Assembly (NCBI GenBank): GCA_002298965.1
Contig: DBMN01000107.1
Span: 1 to 17,410 of the forward strand
Length of the DNA stretch: 17,410 nucleotides
Origin: Rhizobiales bacterium UBA697
Lineage (GTDB): Bacteria; Pseudomonadota; Alphaproteobacteria; Rhizobiales; Ancalomicrobiaceae
Direction: 5' to 3'
Made by a program: the position numbers and the translations under genes
Shown: piece after piece, positions 13,388-17,410 of the stretch
Layout of the letters: each line of letters starts with the position of its first letter
Numbering within the stretch: position 1 is the first letter of the stretch
The notes under the pieces: model-generated
Database searches by the model: none
What the model saw: only the letters and a program-made list of their open reading frames with translations
What the model was told of the DNA's origin: nothing

Positions 13388-14890
13388 TCACTGGAACGCC
13401 ACTTCCTCGAAGCTCCTGAGCTTGCGGGAGTGGATCTTCTCCGCCGGCTGCGAACGCAGCTTCTCCATGGCGCGGATGCCGATCTCGAGGTGCTGGCCGA
13501 CCTGCCGGCGATAGAACTCGCTCGCCATGCCGGGCAGTTTCAGCTCGCCGTGCAGCGGCTTGTCGGAGACGCAGAGCAGCGTGCCGTAGGGCACGCGGAA
13601 GCGGAAGCCGTTGGCGGCGATCGTCGCCGATTCCATGTCGAGGGCGATGGCGCGCGACTGCGAGAAGCGCTCGACCAGTTCCTGCTGGTCGCGCAGTTCC
13701 CAGTTGCGGTTGTCGATCGTCGCGACGGTGCCCGTCCGCATGATCGTCTTCAGCTCGAAGCCGGCGAGCCCGGTCACCTCCGCCACCGCCTGCTCGAGCG
13801 CCACCTGGATCTCGGCCAGCGCCGGGACGGGCGCCCACAGCGGCAGGTCGGCGTCGAGCACGTGGTCGTCGCGGACATAGGCGTGGGCGAGCACGTAGTC
13901 GCCGAGCTTCTGGGTGTTCCTCAGGCCGGCGCAGTGGCCGAGCATGATCCAGGCGTGCGGCCGCAGCACCGCGACGTGGTCGGTCGCCGTCTTGGCGTTC
14001 GACGGGCCGATGCCGATGTTGACCATGGTGATGCCGGCGTGCCCCGGTCGGACGAGGTGATAGGCCGGCATCTGCGGCGCCCGCGGCGGCTGCGTGCCCT
14101 CCGGCACCGTCTCGCCCGGCCGCCAGACGACGTTGCCCGGCTCGACGAAGGCGGTGAAGCCACGTTCGGGCTCGTCGAGCGCGCGCCTGGCGAAGGCGAC
14201 GAACTCGTCGACGTAGAACTGGTAGTTGGTGAAGAGCACGTAGTTCTGGAAATGCGTCGGCGCCGTCGCGGTGTAGTGCTGCAGGCGGGCGAGCGAATAG
14301 TCGATGCGCGGCGCCGTGAACGGGGCGAGGGGAGCGGCCTCGCCGTTCTTCGCCGTCCAGGTGCCGTTGACGATGGAGTCGTCGGTGACGGCGAGATCCG
14401 GCACGTCGAAGACGTCGCGCAGGGGCCGGCCGATCTTCTCCTCGACGTCGCCGTTGATCGAGACGTCGCTGGTCAGGGCGAAATGCAGCGGGATCGGCTG
14501 TTCGGAGACGCCGATCTCGACCGGCACGCCGTGATTGGCGAGGAGCTGCTCGATCTGGATCGTCAGGTAGCGGCGGAAGAGATCCGGCCGCGTCACCGTC
14601 GTGGCATAGCGCCCCGGTCCCTGCACGTAGCCGAAGGCGAGGCGCGAATCGAGCCGGGCATGGGTGTCGATGGCGATGCGGATCTCGGGATAGAAGGCGC
14701 GGATGCGCGCGCTCACCTCGCCGCTCTCCGCCACCTCGCGGAAGCGGCGCGAGAGGAAGGCGATCGCCTCTGCGTAGAGCGCCTCGAGCCGCGCCACGGC
14801 GGCGACCGGGTCGGTGAAGAAGGCCGGCTCCGGCACCGCCGGGGTCTCGACGGTCGTCCCCAAGGGGGTGCCCTGTCCGATCGTCTGCAT
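13388..14890 (-). CDS. amn: AMP nucleosidase
   Basis: 500-aa cytoplasmic enzyme that hydrolyses AMP to adenine and ribose 5-phosphate. The N-terminal AMP-nucleosidase domain (about 25-200) is followed by a nucleoside-phosphorylase-like catalytic domain. Diagnostic blocks are GIGPSNAKTATDH (293-305), IMLGHCAGLRNTQKLGDY (about 315-332), LDMES (417-421, the ribose/base-site Glu region) and SDKPLHGE (442-449) carrying the catalytic-type Asp. Length matches E. coli Amn (484 aa). The ATG at 14890 has an excellent GGGAGGAGGAG ribosome site. It lies 51 bp downstream of the HAD phosphatase gene on the same strand, so both are likely transcribed from the ccrM-side intergenic region. The 3' end faces DUF4424 across the palindromic repeat. 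Confidence 0.95.
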   Translation of the reverse strand: MQTIGQGTPLGTTVETPAVPEPAFFTDPVAAVARLEALYAEAIAFLSRRFREVAESGEVSARIRAFYPEIRIAIDTHARLDSRLAFGYVQGPGRYATTVTRPDLFRRYLTIQIEQLLANHGVPVEIGVSEQPIPLHFALTSDVSINGDVEEKIGRPLRDVFDVPDLAVTDDSIVNGTWTAKNGEAAPLAPFTAPRIDYSLARLQHYTATAPTHFQNYVLFTNYQFYVDEFVAFARRALDEPERGFTAFVEPGNVVWRPGETVPEGTQPPRAPQMPAYHLVRPGHAGITMVNIGIGPSNAKTATDHVAVLRPHAWIMLGHCAGLRNTQKLGDYVLAHAYVRDDHVLDADLPLWAPVPALAEIQVALEQAVAEVTGLAGFELKTIMRTGTVATIDNRNWELRDQQELVERFSQSRAIALDMESATIAANGFRFRVPYGTLLCVSDKPLHGELKLPGMASEFYRRQVGQHLEIGIRAMEKLRSQPAEKIHSRKLRSFEEVAFQ

Positions 14891-14941
14891 CGCTCCTCCT
14901 CCCGCGGGCGGTCTCCCGCCGCCTCGCGCTTCCGTGTTTCC

Positions 14942-15619
14942 TCAGGCGGCGACGGCGAAGCCCTGGGCCGCCAGCACCGCCGCGAGGTCGTCCATGCGCG
15001 AGAAGATCGCCCGCGCGCCGGCCGCCGTCAGCCGCTCGTCGTGACCGGGGGTGACGTGGCTGCCGCCGACGAAGCCGACGACCGTCATCCCCGCCCGCCG
15101 CGCCGCGGTGACGCCGGCGATCGAATCCTCGATCACCACGATGTCGGCCGGGTCGGCGCCCATCTGCGAGGCGGCGAGCAGGAAGACGTCCGGCGCCGGC
15201 TTCGGCCGCTTGACCAGGCTCGCCGAGAAGACGTTGCCGTCGAAGAGGTCGGCGAGCCCGGCGGTGCCGAGATTGGTGACGAGCGAATGCATCTGCGTCG
15301 ACGAGGCGACGCAATAGGGGATCGACCGCGCCCGGATCGTCTCGAGCGCCCGGCGCGCGCCGGGGATCGCCTCGAGATCGTCGGCGAAGACCTCGCGCAC
15401 GCGGACGAGGAAGGCCTCGAAGAAGCCGGGCGGCAGCGGCTTGCCGAGTTCCTTCTCGAGCGTCGCCCACACCTCGCGGGTGGTGACGCCGGCGAAGCGG
15501 CGGCAGATCTCTTCCGTGGTCATCGGCAGGCCGAGTTCGGTCACGGCTTCCGCCTCGAGGCGCGCGGCGACGACCTCGCTGTCGATGAGGACGCCGTCGC
15601 AATCGAAGATGACGAGCAT
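14942..15619 (-). CDS. HAD-superfamily phosphatase (phosphoglycolate-phosphatase/YieH-like)
   Basis: 225-aa haloacid-dehalogenase hydrolase with all four motifs: I, FDCDGVLIDSE with nucleophile D6 and D8; II, VASST with S106/S107; III, K140 in KRPKPAPD; IV, VIEDSIAGV with E164/D165. The helical cap between motifs I and II (about 15-85) marks subfamily IA, the group of sugar-phosphate, phosphoglycolate and 6-phosphogluconate phosphatases. It should dephosphorylate a small cytoplasmic metabolite. The ATG at 15619 opens straight into motif I; only a modest GGGA ribosome site precedes it. It is the first gene of an apparent operon with amn, so a nucleotide- or pentose-phosphate-linked substrate is plausible but not shown. 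Confidence 0.88.
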   Translation of the reverse strand: MLVIFDCDGVLIDSEVVAARLEAEAVTELGLPMTTEEICRRFAGVTTREVWATLEKELGKPLPPGFFEAFLVRVREVFADDLEAIPGARRALETIRARSIPYCVASSTQMHSLVTNLGTAGLADLFDGNVFSASLVKRPKPAPDVFLLAASQMGADPADIVVIEDSIAGVTAARRAGMTVVGFVGGSHVTPGHDERLTAAGARAIFSRMDDLAAVLAAQGFAVAA

Positions 15620-15629
15620 GTCTGGTCCC

Positions 15630-15634
15630 GAGTC
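15630..15634. promoter_or_regulatory. GANTC (CcrM) site in the ccrM/HAD divergent region
   Basis: GAGTC, 11-15 bases upstream of the HAD start and next to its ribosome site. GANTC is the target of CcrM, whose gene is transcribed away from this region. I found no other GANTC in 15620-15802. Confidence 0.6.
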
Positions 15635-15730
15635 GGGGGTGGATGTCTCCGTCCTTTGTAGGGGGGCGATGCGACGGTTGGAAGAGCGCGCCGCGCACCC
15701 CGGCCTCCCGCGGCGCCGTGCCCGATGCTC

Positions 15731-15760
15731 TTTACCTCGCCTTTACCGCGATCGGTAACC
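15731..15760 (+). promoter_or_regulatory. three helically phased TTACC boxes (CtrA-like) upstream of ccrM
   Basis: TTTACC at 15731-15736 and again at 15742-15747, then the inverted form GGTAACC at 15754-15760; the TTACC/GGTAA units begin at 15732, 15743 and 15754, exactly 11 bp apart. The first two give TTAC-N7-TTAC, close to the CtrA consensus TTAA-N7-TTAA, and GTAACCAT (15755-15762) is one base from the CtrA half-site TTAACCAT. CtrA is known to control ccrM in Caulobacter and Brucella. Binding here is inferred. Confidence 0.45.
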
Positions 15761-15802
15761 ATGACGCCATCGAGTAGCCGCGTAACTCAGGCGAGCGTGT
15801 TC

Positions 15803-16957
15803 ATGTCCCAGTCGCGTATCCGGACGGCCCGAACGGGCTCGCCTGCATCCCTCTCGACGCCGCATGTGCGCGCCGATTTCCTCGACCGGATCCTGATCGG
15901 GGACTGTGTCGCGGAGCTCGAGAAGCTGCCCTCGGCCTCGGTCGATCTGGTCTTCGCCGACCCGCCCTACAATCTCCAGCTCGCCGGTGCCCTCCATCGT
16001 CCCGACCAGAGCCTGGTCGACGCGGTCGACGACGCCTGGGACCAGTTCGAGAGCTTCGAGGCCTACGACGCCTTCACCCGCGCCTGGCTCTTGGCGGTAC
16101 GGCGCGTCCTGAAGCCCGACGGCACGCTCTGGGTCATCGGCAGCTACCACAACATCTTCCGCGTCGGCGCCATCCTCCAGGACCTCGGCTTCTGGATCCT
16201 CAACGACGTGGTGTGGCGCAAGACCAACCCGATGCCCAACTTCAAGGGCAAGCGCTTCCAGAACGCCCACGAGACGCTGATCTGGGCCGGCCGCGACCAG
16301 AACACCAAGAAGTACACGTTCAACTACGACGCGCTGAAAGCCTTCAACGAAGACACCCAGATGCGCTCGGACTGGACGATCCCGATCTGCAACGGCGGCG
16401 AGCGTCTGAAGGATGCCGCCGGCGACAAGGTCCACCCGACCCAGAAGCCGGAAGGCCTGCTGCACCGGGTGCTGCTCGCCTCGTCGAACCCCGGCGACGT
16501 GGTGCTCGATCCCTTCTTCGGCACCGGCACGACCGGCGCCGTCGCCAAGCGCCTCGGCCGCCACTTCGTCGGCGTCGAGCGCGACCGCACCTATGCCGCC
16601 GCGGCGGAGGCCCGCATCGCCGCGGTCGAGCCCTTCGACGCGACGGCCCTGTCGCTGGTCAAGGGCAAGCGCGCCGAGGCGCGCATCCCCTTCGGCGCCC
16701 TGATCGAGACCGGCCTCATCACCCCCGGCGAAGTGCTGTTCGACGCCAAGGGCCGCCATCTCGCCACCGTGCGCATCGACGGCAGCCTCGAGGCGCCGGG
16801 CCATGCCGCCGGTTCGATCCACCGGGTCGGCGCGCTCGTCCAGGGCGCGGAGGCCTGCAACGGCTGGACCTTCTGGCACGCCTCGCGCGACGGCCGGCCG
16901 CTGGTGATCGACGAGCTGCGCAAGGAATGGCGCGCCCGCCACGGCGACGCCGCCTGA
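15803..16957 (+). CDS. ccrM: CcrM-type cell-cycle adenine DNA methyltransferase (GANTC)
   Basis: 384-aa beta-class N6-adenine methyltransferase. The catalytic motif DPPYNLQL (53-60) comes first and the AdoMet loop DPFFGTGTTGAVAKRLGR (about 236-253) later, the beta-class order. Between them are the IGSYHNIFRVG and KTNPMPNFKGKRFQNAHET blocks typical of CcrM. The C-terminal RAMA domain (about 295-375) holds IPFGALIETGLI and GSIHRVGALVQG-ACNGWTFWH, which CcrM orthologues share. It methylates the A of GANTC after the replication fork passes and couples replication to cell-cycle transcription. ATG 15803 gives a length near Brucella CcrM (377 aa); the earlier in-frame ATGs (15725, 15761) overlap the CtrA-like boxes and are unlikely. 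The ribosome site is weak, as would suit a tightly controlled gene. It is a single-gene unit closed by a strong terminator. Confidence 0.95.
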   Translation: MSQSRIRTARTGSPASLSTPHVRADFLDRILIGDCVAELEKLPSASVDLVFADPPYNLQLAGALHRPDQSLVDAVDDAWDQFESFEAYDAFTRAWLLAVRRVLKPDGTLWVIGSYHNIFRVGAILQDLGFWILNDVVWRKTNPMPNFKGKRFQNAHETLIWAGRDQNTKKYTFNYDALKAFNEDTQMRSDWTIPICNGGERLKDAAGDKVHPTQKPEGLLHRVLLASSNPGDVVLDPFFGTGTTGAVAKRLGRHFVGVERDRTYAAAAEARIAAVEPFDATALSLVKGKRAEARIPFGALIETGLITPGEVLFDAKGRHLATVRIDGSLEAPGHAAGSIHRVGALVQGAEACNGWTFWHASRDGRPLVIDELRKEWRARHGDAA

Positions 16958-17015
16958 CCCATCGTTCCGAGAACGACGCGCCGTCCCCCCCTGTGGCGCA
17001 CGTTGCTCGACGAAA

Positions 17016-17039
17016 CGCCCCGGGAGCGATCCCGGGGCG
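17016..17039 (+). terminator. strong two-way intrinsic terminator between ccrM and mutY
   Basis: A perfect 10-bp stem, CGCCCCGGGA (17016-17025) with TCCCGGGGCG (17030-17039), closes a GCGA tetraloop of GNRA type. CTTTCGTTTG follows on the plus strand and GAAA precedes it, so a short U tract exists in both directions. It ends ccrM 59-82 bases past its stop, and mutY on the minus strand 41-64 bases past its stop. Confidence 0.9.
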
Positions 17040-17079
17040 CTTTCGTTTGCGGGGCGTCGGCGGGACGATGCCCCGTACC

Positions 17080-17410
17080 TCAGCCTTCCAGCGCCGCCTC
17101 GACCGCCTTGCGGAAGACGCTCGGCAGCGCCTCGCTCGCGATGTCCTCCGGCGGCGACCACCAGTGCCCGGCCGGCGCCGGGGTCGAGCGCGGGACGTCG
17201 CCGCGCATCACCGTCAGCTCCAGCCGGAAATGGGTGAAGACGTGGACGACCGGCGTCGCGATTCTGCGCCAGCGCCCGGCGACCGGCGGTGCGATCTCGG
17301 CGATCGTCCCCGCCGCCCCCCAGTCGCCGCCCGGCGGCTCGCTCATGCCGCCGAGGAGGCCCTTGGGCGGACGCCGGCGCAACAGCACGGCGCCGTCCTC
17401 GCGCACCGCG
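17080..17410 (-). CDS. mutY: A/G-specific adenine glycosylase, C-terminal part (runs off the window)
   Basis: The last 109 codons or so of a gene that continues past the window edge; the in-frame GTG at 17406 is internal, not a start. The visible part is the C-terminal NUDIX-like domain of MutY, which recognises 8-oxoguanine. It shows LLRRRPPKGLLGGMSEPPG (near the window edge), matching the family's RP-KGLL-GM--P pattern, and VVHVFTHFRLELTV, matching HvFTHF-L. MutY removes adenine mispaired with 8-oxoG. The catalytic helix-hairpin-helix domain and the Fe-S cluster cysteines lie outside the window, so completeness cannot be judged. Confidence 0.88.
   Translation of the reverse strand, partial: AVREDGAVLLRRRPPKGLLGGMSEPPGGDWGAAGTIAEIAPPVAGRWRRIATPVVHVFTHFRLELTVMRGDVPRSTPAPAGHWWSPPEDIASEALPSVFRKAVEAALEG

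Noticed and set aside
13101..15698. Very long open frames over amn and the HAD gene (minus 13101-15698 out of frame; plus 13331-15661)
   Set aside because: They cross two well-recognised genes and the palindromic repeat and have low-complexity Arg-rich products. They reflect GC-driven lack of stops.
15725..15802. N-terminal extension of ccrM from ATG 15725 or 15761
   Set aside because: It would place the phased CtrA-like boxes inside the coding region and make the protein longer than known CcrM proteins.

Overview
The window is GC-rich, densely coded DNA. Its gene content points to an alphaproteobacterium, most likely of the order Hyphomicrobiales (Rhizobiales). Clade-typical features are a CcrM-type GANTC methyltransferase with a RAMA domain, an Omp25/RopB-like outer membrane beta-barrel, an ileS-lspA-lipoprotein-M16-M16 run, and a palindromic intergenic repeat with CCTCAT/CTGAGGAG and TCTCGAAG cores. 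The genus cannot be named from the sequence. It looks like core chromosome: I see no phage, transposase, integron, CRISPR, tRNA or rRNA.

Layout. (1) 1-1271: a possible 3' end of a plus-strand gene, a two-way terminator hairpin, and a minus-strand cheY-cheZ pair for chemotaxis. (2) 1272-1703: divergent control region with a sigma-54-like site for cheY and a small palindrome. (3) 1704-3631: ribF (FMN/FAD synthesis) overlapping by a GTGA junction with a drug/metabolite-family membrane transporter that is a candidate riboflavin importer. (4) 3756-4451: Omp25-like porin with its own leader and terminator-like hairpin. (5) 4790-12000: ileS, lspA (ATGA overlap), three tandem hairpins, a small lipoprotein, a catalytic M16 zinc peptidase and a zinc-site-less M16 partner. 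This is probably one envelope-related operon. (6) 12134-13111: secreted DUF4424 protein with a candidate promoter of its own. (7) 13112-13387: a convergent intergenic region that is itself a long imperfect palindrome. (8) 13388-15619, minus strand: a HAD phosphatase followed by AMP nucleosidase, a nucleotide-turnover pair. (9) 15620-15802: divergent control region with three helically phased TTACC boxes resembling CtrA sites, ahead of ccrM (15803-16957). (10) A strong two-way terminator, then the 3' end of mutY running out of the window on the minus strand.

The genes serve mostly housekeeping: motility signalling, flavin supply, isoleucyl-tRNA charging, lipoprotein maturation, envelope proteolysis, purine salvage, cell-cycle methylation and oxidative DNA repair. 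I did not find a new defence or mobile system. The most interesting signals are regulatory or structural: the phased boxes before ccrM, the 276-bp palindromic intergenic region, the triple hairpin after lspA, the ribF-coupled transporter, and the eroded zinc finger of IleRS.
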